64,000 bases of DNA from Muricauda sp. SCSIO 64092. GTDB lineage: Bacteria > Bacteroidota > Bacteroidia > Flavobacteriales > Flavobacteriaceae. The stretch lies in NCBI RefSeq assembly GCF_023016285.1, contig NZ_CP095413.1, positions 1,984,001-2,048,000 of the forward strand, written 5' to 3'. The notes beneath the pieces are model-generated. The model did not search any database. It was not told the origin of the DNA and was given only the letters and a program-made list of their open reading frames with translations. The position numbers were made by a program, and so were the translations under genes. Below are positions 54,183 through 62,898 of the stretch, piece by piece (positions within the stretch are counted from its first letter, which is position 1; every line of letters begins with the position of its first letter).

Positions 54183-56105
54183 ATGACCTCGAAATATTTC
54201 CTTTTGTCGGCCCTATTTTTTTGGAGTCAGATGACCATATTGGCCCAGGAGGAGATTACGCTGTCCCATCCGGTGAAGGAAAGCATCATTAATGTAAACA
54301 CTGGTATGTTGTTGGTAAGGACCGGGAAGGAACTGTATGGGATAAGTCCGACAAATCGCTCTATTCAATGGAAAAACGAATCCTTGGGCAAAGTGAGTTT
54401 TAAATCATACCATGAAATTCCATTTACACCATTGGTCGTTTTTGAAAATAAACCTACCGTAAATTCGAAACTACTTTCAAATACGGTCAACACCAAGGGC
54501 ATATCCAGGATTATGGTCAATGTGGTCAATGGAAAAGTGCTGTTCAATTCAGAAGGAATAGGGTTTAAATCCGTTAACCGCACCTTGTTGATTCCAGAAC
54601 GGAAGGCCGTTCTGATCGATGGGGTTATGGACAACGAATTGGCTGTTGCCCTTTACAGTTATGAAGGTCAAAAAATGCTATGGAGGACCAACCTAACGCA
54701 TTCCACTTTTTTTAAGAACCTAAAAGGCACCCTTTTTGAAAAGGAGAAAGTGCTTCTGGACAAAAAGCAAAATGTGTTTTGGTTACGAAACAATTACCTC
54801 TTAAAAATGGACGGCCCATCTGGTAAAATCCTCTATGAAAAGGAACAAGTAGCATCCATTGCGATTGACAATTCCAGAGCGGTAATTTACCTATTTTCAA
54901 ATGCCAAACAAGGGGAAAAACTTAAACGGACCACGGATGTTATGGCCTATTCCGTTGGTACAATGGCGCCCTTATGGAAAAACCCTGCAAAAATCCAGGG
55001 GGCAATTACAGAAGTTGTCTTTGATGGGAACAAACTCATAGCCATTTCCTCAACAGGTTTCAATATACTGGACGACAAGGGAACAAAACAATGGGAAGAA
55101 ATGGAATCACTCCCATTTATAAAGAAGATCGTCCCCGTTAATGAAGGCTTTTTGGTGGCTCAGGAAAAGTTTTTATCCCTTATTGGAAAAAAGGGAAAGA
55201 GAGTATGGAAAAAACCCGTAAAAATTTCACTTTCCAATACTGAAACGCCTATATACTTCATCAAGGAAGATTCCACAGTCATTTATATTACCCCGTCCAG
55301 GGCCAACAAAGTGAGGATTGAAAATGGAAGCAAAATATGGGATGACATCATCCTCAACGATGCAGATTTTATTTCGAGAAATCTAAAGCTTAAACTACCT
55401 ACCTACAGCATCTGGTATGATAGTATTGCCAAGCAATACCCCATTTACAGCAACAATACGTTTTACGTAGTGAACGGCAGTTCGACCAGCACACCCAAAC
55501 CCCTGTATTCGTTTGATTTTGGAAGGACCCTTCCAGATTTACGAATGGGAACGTATGGCTATTTCCTTGAAAATGACAACAACTTTTTTTTGTTTGATAC
55601 CCTGGGCAAGCTAAAATATAAGAAAGCATACCCTTCCAATGAGGAACCCTCTTTTTTTAGGGAGGCCTATTACTACGTAAAAAGAGGGTTGGGTACGTAT
55701 AGGGCCGCAACCTCCTTTGTCTACAATCAGGCCATTGAATCGGTAGCCGGAACCCTGGCCTCCGGAGAACTGGGATTCCTAACCGATTTTGGATCCAGCG
55801 TTTACGGTTCCTATCGCCTCATTCAAAACCCCAAACAAATCATCGCCAATCTTAATGAACTGGGTTTTAGTTCAGGATTGGAAACGGTTTTCGAAAGAAT
55901 TCAGAAAGGTAAAAAAGGAGAGGATTATACCTTGGTCATCACCCCAAAAGCCGATGAAACCAAAGACATCATTCGGCTGCATATCCCCACTGGAAAAGAA
56001 GAACGATTGAAGCAGTTGGACAATGAGGATTCGTTTGTAATCGACCAGGTTGAAAATATCGTGTATACGTTCAACAAAAAAATAGTGACCATTGAAAATC
56101 TGTGA
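54183..56105 (+). CDS. Secreted beta-propeller-like protein (PQQ-repeat type)
   Basis: This 640-aa protein has a signal peptide (ending ILAQ). The body repeats short hydrophobic strands with a GxxxW/Y-K pattern (LYGISPTNRSIQWKNE, AVALYSYEGQKMLWRTN, FNILDDKGTKQWEE), as in PQQ-like propellers. No catalytic motif was recognised. It is monocistronic, just upstream of a convergent MFS gene. Confidence 0.75.
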   Translation: MTSKYFLLSALFFWSQMTILAQEEITLSHPVKESIINVNTGMLLVRTGKELYGISPTNRSIQWKNESLGKVSFKSYHEIPFTPLVVFENKPTVNSKLLSNTVNTKGISRIMVNVVNGKVLFNSEGIGFKSVNRTLLIPERKAVLIDGVMDNELAVALYSYEGQKMLWRTNLTHSTFFKNLKGTLFEKEKVLLDKKQNVFWLRNNYLLKMDGPSGKILYEKEQVASIAIDNSRAVIYLFSNAKQGEKLKRTTDVMAYSVGTMAPLWKNPAKIQGAITEVVFDGNKLIAISSTGFNILDDKGTKQWEEMESLPFIKKIVPVNEGFLVAQEKFLSLIGKKGKRVWKKPVKISLSNTETPIYFIKEDSTVIYITPSRANKVRIENGSKIWDDIILNDADFISRNLKLKLPTYSIWYDSIAKQYPIYSNNTFYVVNGSSTSTPKPLYSFDFGRTLPDLRMGTYGYFLENDNNFFLFDTLGKLKYKKAYPSNEEPSFFREAYYYVKRGLGTYRAATSFVYNQAIESVAGTLASGELGFLTDFGSSVYGSYRLIQNPKQIIANLNELGFSSGLETVFERIQKGKKGEDYTLVITPKADETKDIIRLHIPTGKEERLKQLDNEDSFVIDQVENIVYTFNKKIVTIENL

Positions 56106-56134
56106 TTACTTCCCTTAGCCCTGCAGGGCAGTTT

Positions 56135-57295
56135 TTAGGTATCCCTATTTCCAAATTGCAGATAGACCAATCCCAAGAGCGCCATAAAAGCGCAACCGTA
56201 CATGGTCACAGGAATATTTGTATAGGTATCCCGATAGTACATCCCGGAGAACAAGGCCCCCAAACCTATGCCGGCCTCAAGGGCAATGAACATGGTGGCA
56301 ATGCCCTTCCCTCGATGTTCCAAAGGGCTCAAATCCGCTGTCCATGCATTTAATGCCGGTGACAATATACCCATGGATAGGCCATAAAAAATGGCAGCTA
56401 CCATAAGGCCAATAACGGTTTCAAAAGTGCCCATTGCCATCAATGCCCCGGTCAGGATAATAAGCCCTATAACGGATACCTTTCTACGTCCCAACTTATC
56501 CGAGGCCTTTCCTGCCAAAAAACGGATGGTTAGGGATGCCACCGTAAATGCCATGAAAAAACTACCCCTATTTTTTATACCCAAATGATCGCTCCAATCA
56601 GGAATTAAGGTCAGTACCATTCCAAAGGAAAAATAAATCAAAAATGTCAGCAATGCCGGTTTCAGTACCGCTATGGAAATGATATCGGTTTTTGAAATTT
56701 TCAACATGGAAAACCTAAATGGCTCTGTTTTTACCAGGGTTTCCTTTAAGCGATACACCAAAACAATGGACAAAAACGCTATCGCAGACGAGCAATGGAA
56801 CAAAACCTCATAGGAGTAAAACAGTTTTATGGAACTTCCTATGGCTGGTCCCAATGCCAGGCCCCCGGTAAAAAATACCCCTTGAATACCAAAGGCCTCA
56901 CCCCATCTCTCACGCGGAACACTATCCGCAACATAAGCGGCAATTGCCGTTGGGGTAAAACCCGTGGAGAATCCATGTACCAACCTCAGCAACAAAAACC
57001 CGGACACCGTTCCCAAAATTGGATAAAGAAATCCGCAAACTACACATACCATTGCGCCAAAAACAATGACGGGTTTCCGCCCGATCCTGTCCGTGAGCTT
57101 TCCACTAAAGGGTCTGGAAAGGCCGGCTGTCAAGGTAAACAATGCTATGATCAGGCCTATGTATTCCGAGCCACCCAAGGTGGACAGATAACCGGGCAAT
57201 TCAGGGATCAACATATTGTAACTTGCCGAAAACAACAAAGAACTTAGGCAGACGGTCCCAAATGTAACCGTGTAGATGGCATTATTTTTTTTCAT
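56135..57295 (-). CDS. MFS transporter
   Basis: This 386-aa integral membrane protein has twelve hydrophobic segments. The loop-2 motif reads GKLTDRIGRKPVIVFG and a loop-8 counterpart reads GKASDKLGRRKVSVIG, as in drug:H+ antiporter-type major facilitators. The substrate is unknown; efflux is likeliest. It is divergently transcribed from a Crp-type regulator 110 bases away, so it is the probable target of that regulator. Confidence 0.92.
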   Translation of the reverse strand: MKKNNAIYTVTFGTVCLSSLLFSASYNMLIPELPGYLSTLGGSEYIGLIIALFTLTAGLSRPFSGKLTDRIGRKPVIVFGAMVCVVCGFLYPILGTVSGFLLLRLVHGFSTGFTPTAIAAYVADSVPRERWGEAFGIQGVFFTGGLALGPAIGSSIKLFYSYEVLFHCSSAIAFLSIVLVYRLKETLVKTEPFRFSMLKISKTDIISIAVLKPALLTFLIYFSFGMVLTLIPDWSDHLGIKNRGSFFMAFTVASLTIRFLAGKASDKLGRRKVSVIGLIILTGALMAMGTFETVIGLMVAAIFYGLSMGILSPALNAWTADLSPLEHRGKGIATMFIALEAGIGLGALFSGMYYRDTYTNIPVTMYGCAFMALLGLVYLQFGNRDT

Positions 57296-57405
57296 CGCTA
57301 TGGTCGTATCCTCTATCCATTGGAACTCTTCTTGAGTTCTTATACTTTTGGTAAAGAAATAACAGCTTTCTTAGGTTATAAAGGACATTTGTCCTCAATT
57401 AAAAA

Positions 57406-57972
57406 ATGATACGGGAGAACAAAGCATTCTTGGATTATATCATTGGATTGAAGAGCCTGGATTCCGCCCATACCATTATTGAGCAGGAAGCGCCCAAAGG
57501 GGAAAAGATCATTACGCAAAGGACCGTTGTCTTTCATGTTTCCATTGTAAAGGAAGGATTGGCAAAATGTTATCTGACCGAGGACACCGGGAATGACTTT
57601 ATCCAGGAATTTTTTGGTGCCGGGGAAGTATTTGGCGAATTGGAAATGTTTACGGAAGAGTTGAGTTTTTGCACCATTGAGGCCCTTACTCCCGTGACCT
57701 ACTATAAAATACCCAAAAAAGCATTTCTCGCCCTCATACAGAACGATGCCAAATTCAATGCACTTGTACTGAAGTTGATGGCCTCAAAAATCAGGTATAC
57801 CGCCTTGCGGCATTCCTACAATCAATCCCATTCGCTGGAGGCGAACCTTAGAAGATTATTGAATGAGTTTCCCGACCTACTCCATGAAATCCCAAAAAAT
57901 GACATTGCCAATTACTTGGGTATTACGACCAGAAGTTTGAATAGGGTACTCAAAGCACGGAATGAATTTTAG
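57406..57972 (+). CDS. Crp/Fnr-family transcriptional regulator
   Basis: This 188-aa protein has a cyclic-nucleotide-type beta-roll in the first half (FFGAGEVFGELEMF) and a C-terminal winged helix of the Crp type (about 140-186, IPKNDIANYLGITTRSLNRVLKA). There is no cysteine cluster, so it is not an oxygen-sensing Fnr. It is divergent from the MFS gene, which it probably controls. Confidence 0.9.
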   Translation: MIRENKAFLDYIIGLKSLDSAHTIIEQEAPKGEKIITQRTVVFHVSIVKEGLAKCYLTEDTGNDFIQEFFGAGEVFGELEMFTEELSFCTIEALTPVTYYKIPKKAFLALIQNDAKFNALVLKLMASKIRYTALRHSYNQSHSLEANLRRLLNEFPDLLHEIPKNDIANYLGITTRSLNRVLKARNEF

Positions 57973-58072
57973 GCCAACCCATGATCAAGGGACACTATTT
58001 TAAAATATTTCAATGACGGAACCTTATTGTAGGATTATCCAGTTCAAACCTATGTTACCTATGGAGTATGGT

Positions 58073-58705
58073 TTAGAGGTACGCCCTTTCCTGACCATTC
58101 AAATAAATGGGGTAATGGAAACCATCCAGTTTTTTTAGCAAGTGCAGTAATTCTTGCTTTTCATCGTCCTCCAGGTTTTTAGAGATCATATTTGCGGCAC
58201 CCGGTACGGTTTGATACCCCAATGCCACCGCTTTTTTGCCGTTCTGGGTCAACCGTAGGAGTTTGCTCCGTTTATCTTCCGGATTGGGAAACTCTTCGAT
58301 AAGCCCTTTGTTCAGCAACCGTTTTATGACCCCCATCCCCGTGGATTTATCAAAAGCCATCATGCGAATCAAATCCGTTTTGGCCACTTCCCCGTTTTTA
58401 TCAAGAACAGCAGAAAAGGTAAATTCCATGGCTGTAGTGAAAGGGGTGCCTTCCAAAACCATTTTTATATAGGTATTGGCATAGCGATTCAGTCTGCCGA
58501 GATGGGCAGCCAGTTCGGCTTCAACGCTATGTCCGGTTATGGAAAGTATGTTGGCTCCGGTCCTGGCATCCTTCCTCGCATGCAACCATTCCAAAAAGGC
58601 AACCAAGTCACCATGTCCCCCAAGGTCCTCCTTTTTAAATTCCCCCACGAGCAAAACCAGTTCCCTGGTTAGATCATAAGCATCCATAAAACCACTATTT
58701 AACAC
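58073..58705 (-). CDS. MarR-family transcriptional regulator
   Basis: This 210-aa winged-helix regulator has a helical dimer start and a MarR DNA-binding core (about 105-165, KTDLIRMMAFDKSTGMGVIKRLLNKGLIEEF, PNPEDKRSKLLRLTQNGKKA). The GTG start at 58705 and an ATG at 58687 are both possible. It is divergent from a TonB receptor with palindromic half-sites between them, which is likely its regulated target. Confidence 0.92.
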   Translation of the reverse strand: MLNSGFMDAYDLTRELVLLVGEFKKEDLGGHGDLVAFLEWLHARKDARTGANILSITGHSVEAELAAHLGRLNRYANTYIKMVLEGTPFTTAMEFTFSAVLDKNGEVAKTDLIRMMAFDKSTGMGVIKRLLNKGLIEEFPNPEDKRSKLLRLTQNGKKAVALGYQTVPGAANMISKNLEDDEKQELLHLLKKLDGFHYPIYLNGQERAYL

Positions 58706-58719
58706 TAAATTAATTAAAA

Positions 58720-58761
58720 ATACTCTTTTTTAGTATCTTTTTGTTTAATATTTGTACTAAA
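58720..58761. promoter_or_regulatory. Candidate MarR operator
   Basis: Half-sites ATACT (58720-58724), TTTAGTA (58729-58735) and TACTAAA (58755-58761) lie in the 68 bases between marR-type and TonB receptor genes. TTTAGTA and TACTAAA are perfect inverted partners, and ATACT with AGTAT forms a second inverted pair with 7-base spacing. An operator for the divergent pair is the simplest reading. Confidence 0.6.
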
Positions 58762-58773
58762 TAATAAAACAAA

Positions 58774-61140
58774 ATGAACAAAATCAGGTCAACTGTACTG
58801 CTATTACCGCTATTTCTCCTGTTTACTTCATATCTGGCCAATGCACAGATCATTACGGCCTTGTATGGAACCGTAACAGATGAATTGGGCGCACCAATTG
58901 CAGGGGCATCCATTTATCTTGAAGGGACCGAAAAAGGGGCTCAAACCGATTTTGATGGCAATTATGAAATCCTGGACATCACTCCTGGAACGTACAACCT
59001 TATCGCAAGCTATATTGGATACGAGACCCAGACCCAATACAATGTCATTATCCGTTCAAAAGGTACGCCCAATTATAATTTTATACTTAAGGAAGCGGCC
59101 CAGCAATTGGATGAAGTTGTGGTTTCCAACGCCAATACCATAAGTAGACCCAAAGAAACCCCCTTATCCACGCAATCATTATCCGCAGTTGAAATTGCCA
59201 CCTATCCCGGAAGCAATAATGATGTGGTCCAGGTAGCACAGACACTTCCCGGAGTGTCCCCTTCCATTGGTGGCTTCCGTAACGACTTAATCATTCGTGG
59301 TGGAGCGCCCAATGAAACGGTATATTATCTGGATGGCATGGAAATTCCAAACATCAACCACTTTTCAACACAGGGGAGTGCCGGTGGTCCTGTGGGTATG
59401 ATAAATGTCTCCTTTATTGATAACGTTACCTTGTCCACATCGGCTTTTGGGGCCAGGTATGACAATCCGTTATCCGGGGTGCTTCAATTCAGTCAGCGAA
59501 ACGGCAATAGTCGCAATTTCAATGGTAATTTTAGGGTCAGCGCCAGTGAAGCGGCCCTAACCCTGGAAGGGCCCCTTTTCAAAAAAAGTGCCGACGAGTC
59601 AAAAACAACTTTTCTCGCTTCGGTGAGACGAAGTTACCTTCAATTTCTATTTGAAGTCATTGGCCTGCCCTTCCGACCCAATTATTGGGATTATCAGTAT
59701 AAAATCAATCATAAAATCGATTCGTACAATGATATCAGCCTCATTGGTTTGGGATCTATTGATGATTTTTCGGTGGAAGCACCAGAAGAATTCGAGGCTG
59801 AACAACAAGCGCAATTGGATCAGGCGCCCTTTATCGAACAACGGACAAATGCCATTGGACTGAGCTGGAAAAACAGATTCAAAGACGGTAGCGGGTTTAT
59901 GCAGGCCACATTGAGCAACAATACCCTAGTGAACACCTTTACCCGCTATGAAGATCCGGAAAACGAAGTTGGTGTAATCTTTAGAAACGATGCCACCGAA
60001 TCCGAGACCAAACTGCGCTATGACCTGACAAAGTTCTTTGGGGATTGGAAATTCAACTCCGGTCTTAACGTACAATTCTCCGACTATGAAAACGAAACGC
60101 AAAACCTAACGGACAATATTGCTTTCAACTCGTCAATAGATTTTTTTAAATACGGATTCTTTTCCAACGTTACAAAGTCCTTTTTTAATGATAAACTCGA
60201 TTTTTCATTTGGTTTTCGATTGGATGATGACACTTTTACCGAACAGGACAATCTATTGTCCACATTTTCGCCCCGATTGTCCCTATCCTATGAGTTTTCA
60301 GAAAACTGGAGGGTCAATGGTTCCCTGGGCCGCTATTTCAAGTTGCCCCCCTATACCATTCTTGGCTTTAGAAACAATGAAGGGGATCTAGTGAACCAAA
60401 ATGTGCGGTATACCCAAAGTGACCACCTTGTTTTGGGACTACAACATTATTTTGGGCCTTCATCCAGCATTTCATTGGAGGGTTTCTACAAATGGTATGA
60501 CGATTATCCTGTTTCTGTCCTGGATGGGGTTTCCCTGGCCAATAAGGGAGCTGATTTTGAGGTGTTGGGCAGTGAGGATGTGGAAACCGTGGGCCGGGGA
60601 AGAAGTTATGGTGCCGAGCTACAGTTCCAACAGAAGCTATCGAACAATTTTTACGGTATTTTCTCCTACACCTGGTTTTACAGTGAATTTACCGGTTTTG
60701 ATAGGAACACTTTTCTACCGTCTGTCTGGGACAGCCGCCATCTTATTTCCTTTGTGGGTGGATATAAATTAAAACGCAACTGGGAAATCAGTGCCCGTTA
60801 CCGTTTTGCGGGGGAAACACCATTTGTGCCGACCGATCTGGAGGCCACTTTGGCCAATTATCCGGAAGTGGTCCTCGATTATAATCGCCTTGGAGAGGAA
60901 AACTTGGCCATTTTTAGCCAATTGGACATTAGGATTGACAAAAAATGGAACTTGAAAAAGCTTTCCCTGGACGTTTTTGTGGAAGCACAAAACGTTTTGG
61001 GTCAAGAAATTCCGCAACCCACTGAATTTGGATTGGCGCGGGGTACGGACGGTACCATAATAGAACCCAGAAGTCTTGTGGCCATTGAAAGTGATACCGG
61101 CCAAATTATACCGAGTATAGGAATTGTTGTGGATTTTTGA
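58774..61140 (+). CDS. TonB-dependent outer-membrane receptor
   Basis: This 788-aa protein has a signal peptide (ending LANAQ). An N-terminal carboxypeptidase-like beta-sandwich domain (about 28-115; LYGTVTDELGAPIAGASIYLEGTEKGAQTDFDG) precedes a plug domain (about 120-225; VVQVAQTLPGVSPSIGG) and a C-terminal beta-barrel ending in a terminal strand VVDF. No SusD gene follows directly, so it is not a polysaccharide-utilization SusC. The MarR regulator and the downstream ZIP/metal genes hint at metal or siderophore import, but the substrate is unknown. Confidence 0.93.
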   Translation: MNKIRSTVLLLPLFLLFTSYLANAQIITALYGTVTDELGAPIAGASIYLEGTEKGAQTDFDGNYEILDITPGTYNLIASYIGYETQTQYNVIIRSKGTPNYNFILKEAAQQLDEVVVSNANTISRPKETPLSTQSLSAVEIATYPGSNNDVVQVAQTLPGVSPSIGGFRNDLIIRGGAPNETVYYLDGMEIPNINHFSTQGSAGGPVGMINVSFIDNVTLSTSAFGARYDNPLSGVLQFSQRNGNSRNFNGNFRVSASEAALTLEGPLFKKSADESKTTFLASVRRSYLQFLFEVIGLPFRPNYWDYQYKINHKIDSYNDISLIGLGSIDDFSVEAPEEFEAEQQAQLDQAPFIEQRTNAIGLSWKNRFKDGSGFMQATLSNNTLVNTFTRYEDPENEVGVIFRNDATESETKLRYDLTKFFGDWKFNSGLNVQFSDYENETQNLTDNIAFNSSIDFFKYGFFSNVTKSFFNDKLDFSFGFRLDDDTFTEQDNLLSTFSPRLSLSYEFSENWRVNGSLGRYFKLPPYTILGFRNNEGDLVNQNVRYTQSDHLVLGLQHYFGPSSSISLEGFYKWYDDYPVSVLDGVSLANKGADFEVLGSEDVETVGRGRSYGAELQFQQKLSNNFYGIFSYTWFYSEFTGFDRNTFLPSVWDSRHLISFVGGYKLKRNWEISARYRFAGETPFVPTDLEATLANYPEVVLDYNRLGEENLAIFSQLDIRIDKKWNLKKLSLDVFVEAQNVLGQEIPQPTEFGLARGTDGTIIEPRSLVAIESDTGQIIPSIGIVVDF

Positions 61141-61143
61141 GTG

Positions 61144-61965
61144 TTACCCCAACCCCACATCCAGGGTCATCATTATAATGAATCCGCCGATAAAGCCCAT
61201 AGTGGCCACATCGGTGTATTTATCCCGTTGGGTTTCCGGGATGACCTCTTCAACCACCACAAAAATCATGGCTCCGGCCGCAAAAGCCAAGGCATAGGGC
61301 AGAATAGGCTCAAAGGTAAGGACGGCCCATGCCCCCAACACCCCGGCAATGGGTTCCACAATTGCAGAAGCTTGGCCATACATCCAACTCTTCCTTCGGC
61401 TTAACCCCTGTCTCCGCATGGGAACGGCCACGGCAAAACCCTCAGGAAAGTTCTGTAATCCAATTCCCAATGCCAAAGCTATGGCACCTCCAATAGTGGC
61501 ACCTTCAAAACCGGAGGCCACTCCTCCAAAGAGCACACCTACTGCCAATCCTTCCGGAATATTGTGCAAGGTAATGGCCAATACCAAAAGTGTGGTACGG
61601 TGCCAGGGCGTTTTTACCCCTTCGGCCTCATCTATTTTAAAATTGATATGCAAGTGCGGCATTACCTTGTCGAGTCCAAAAATGAACAGTGCCCCCAATA
61701 AAAAACCTATCGCGGCCGGAATGACCTTTACAAAGCCTTCGCCCTCACTCATTTCTATGCCCGGGGCCAATAAGCTCCAAAAACTCGCGGCGACCATGAC
61801 ACCTCCCGTAAAACCCAACATCCCGTCCATCAGTGCCCGGTTTGGGCTTTTGAACAAGAAGACCAATCCGGCCCCGGCGGCGGTCAACCCCCAGGTAAAA
61901 AGGGTAGCGTACAGCGCGGCCAAGATGGGATCAATACTTTCAAAATACGTAATTAGCTGTTCCAT
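61144..61965 (-). CDS. ZIP-family metal transporter
   Basis: This 273-aa membrane protein has about eight helices. The family signature is in helix 4 (ITLHNIPEGLAVGV) and helix 5 (GIGLQNFPEGFAVAVPM), which carry the metal-binding histidine and glutamate. It most likely imports Zn(II), Mn(II) or Fe(II). The start codon overlaps the regulator's stop as TAATG, so translation is coupled. Confidence 0.94.
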   Translation of the reverse strand: MEQLITYFESIDPILAALYATLFTWGLTAAGAGLVFLFKSPNRALMDGMLGFTGGVMVAASFWSLLAPGIEMSEGEGFVKVIPAAIGFLLGALFIFGLDKVMPHLHINFKIDEAEGVKTPWHRTTLLVLAITLHNIPEGLAVGVLFGGVASGFEGATIGGAIALALGIGLQNFPEGFAVAVPMRRQGLSRRKSWMYGQASAIVEPIAGVLGAWAVLTFEPILPYALAFAAGAMIFVVVEEVIPETQRDKYTDVATMGFIGGFIIMMTLDVGLG

Positions 61966-62639
61966 TAGTCGTGTTGTTTTACATAAAGGTTGGACGCTAT
62001 TTGATTGGATATGTGCAACCGACGACCATCAATCGCTATTTCGATGGAATCATCAAAATCTTCCCGTTCCAATATCTGGATGGAATGACCAAGGGCAATA
62101 TTGTTTTTGTCCAAATACTGTAGAAAGGAAGACGAGGTATCCTTCACCCCTACGCAGACCCCTTTGGCCATCATCGGTAGCTCGCTCAACAATTGCTTGT
62201 CCCGTTCTTGAAATTCCCCACTTTTGGTGGGAATGGGATCGCCATGGGGATCATACTTGGGAAAATCGAGCAGTTCATCAATCTTATCGATCAGCTTTTC
62301 ACTTTTGATATGTTCCAATTGTTCGGCCACTTCATGGACCTCATCCCAATTAAAATCCAACTTTTTTACCAAAAACACTTCCCAAAGTCGATGTTTTCTA
62401 ACAATGGACAAAGCCGTTTTTTTACCCTTTTCGGTTAAGGTCACCCCTTGATAACGCACATAATTCACCAAACCCTTGCGGGCCAATCTCTTGGCCATGT
62501 CCGTAACGGAAGAGGGTTTGGTCTCCATCTCCTCTGCAATGGAATTGGTAGAGATCAACTGGGTTTCATTCCCTCCCAAATGAAAAATGGTCTTGATATA
62601 GTTTTCTTCGGCCCGTGTCAAGAAAAAAGCTTTCCGCAA
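61965..62639 (-). CDS. DtxR/MntR-family metal-dependent regulator
   Basis: This 224-aa repressor has a winged helix (about 10-70: TRAEENYIKTIFHLGG, ETKPSSVTDMAKRLARKGLV), a dimerisation domain with metal-ligand residues (about 75-140; KHRLWEVFL, AEQLEHIKSEKLIDKIDELLDFP) and a C-terminal FeoA/SH3-like part (about 150-220). The start appears to be a TTG. It is coupled to the ZIP gene and preceded by a clear palindromic operator. Confidence 0.94.
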   Translation of the reverse strand: MRKAFFLTRAEENYIKTIFHLGGNETQLISTNSIAEEMETKPSSVTDMAKRLARKGLVNYVRYQGVTLTEKGKKTALSIVRKHRLWEVFLVKKLDFNWDEVHEVAEQLEHIKSEKLIDKIDELLDFPKYDPHGDPIPTKSGEFQERDKQLLSELPMMAKGVCVGVKDTSSSFLQYLDKNNIALGHSIQILEREDFDDSIEIAIDGRRLHISNQIASNLYVKQHD

Positions 62640-62667
62640 AAATACATTTTATTTATCAAAAAGTATT

Positions 62668-62683
62668 TTTAGACTCGTCTAAA
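62668..62683. promoter_or_regulatory. DtxR/MntR-type metal box
   Basis: A palindrome with 7-bp perfect arms (TTTAGAC, two central bases TC, GTCTAAA) lies 29 bases upstream of the regulator's start, extended by A/T on both sides. Its shape matches known MntR/DtxR operators. It would provide metal-dependent autoregulation of the regulator-ZIP operon. Confidence 0.85.
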
Positions 62684-62816
62684 TTTAGGGTTTTGAAGTT
62701 AGAAGTTAAAGGTTAAAGGTTAAAATAAAGCAAGTCCGTTTTTTGGGTTCCGGGGTGCAGTGGTCTTAATGACGGTACTGCTATGCCCCTGTCCCCAGAT
62801 AGTTTCTTTAGGTGCC

Positions 62817-62850
62817 AAAAAAAACCGGCGACGGAACGTACACCGGTTTT
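62817..62850 (-). terminator. Terminator after the susD gene
   Basis: On the minus strand arms AAAACCGG and CCGGTTTT flank a short loop and run into a T tract (the A run at 62817-62824 on the given strand). Confidence 0.8.
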
Positions 62851-62898
62851 AACTAACTAACTTAAACTAAACTAACTATTTATTGATTCTTTTAAAAC

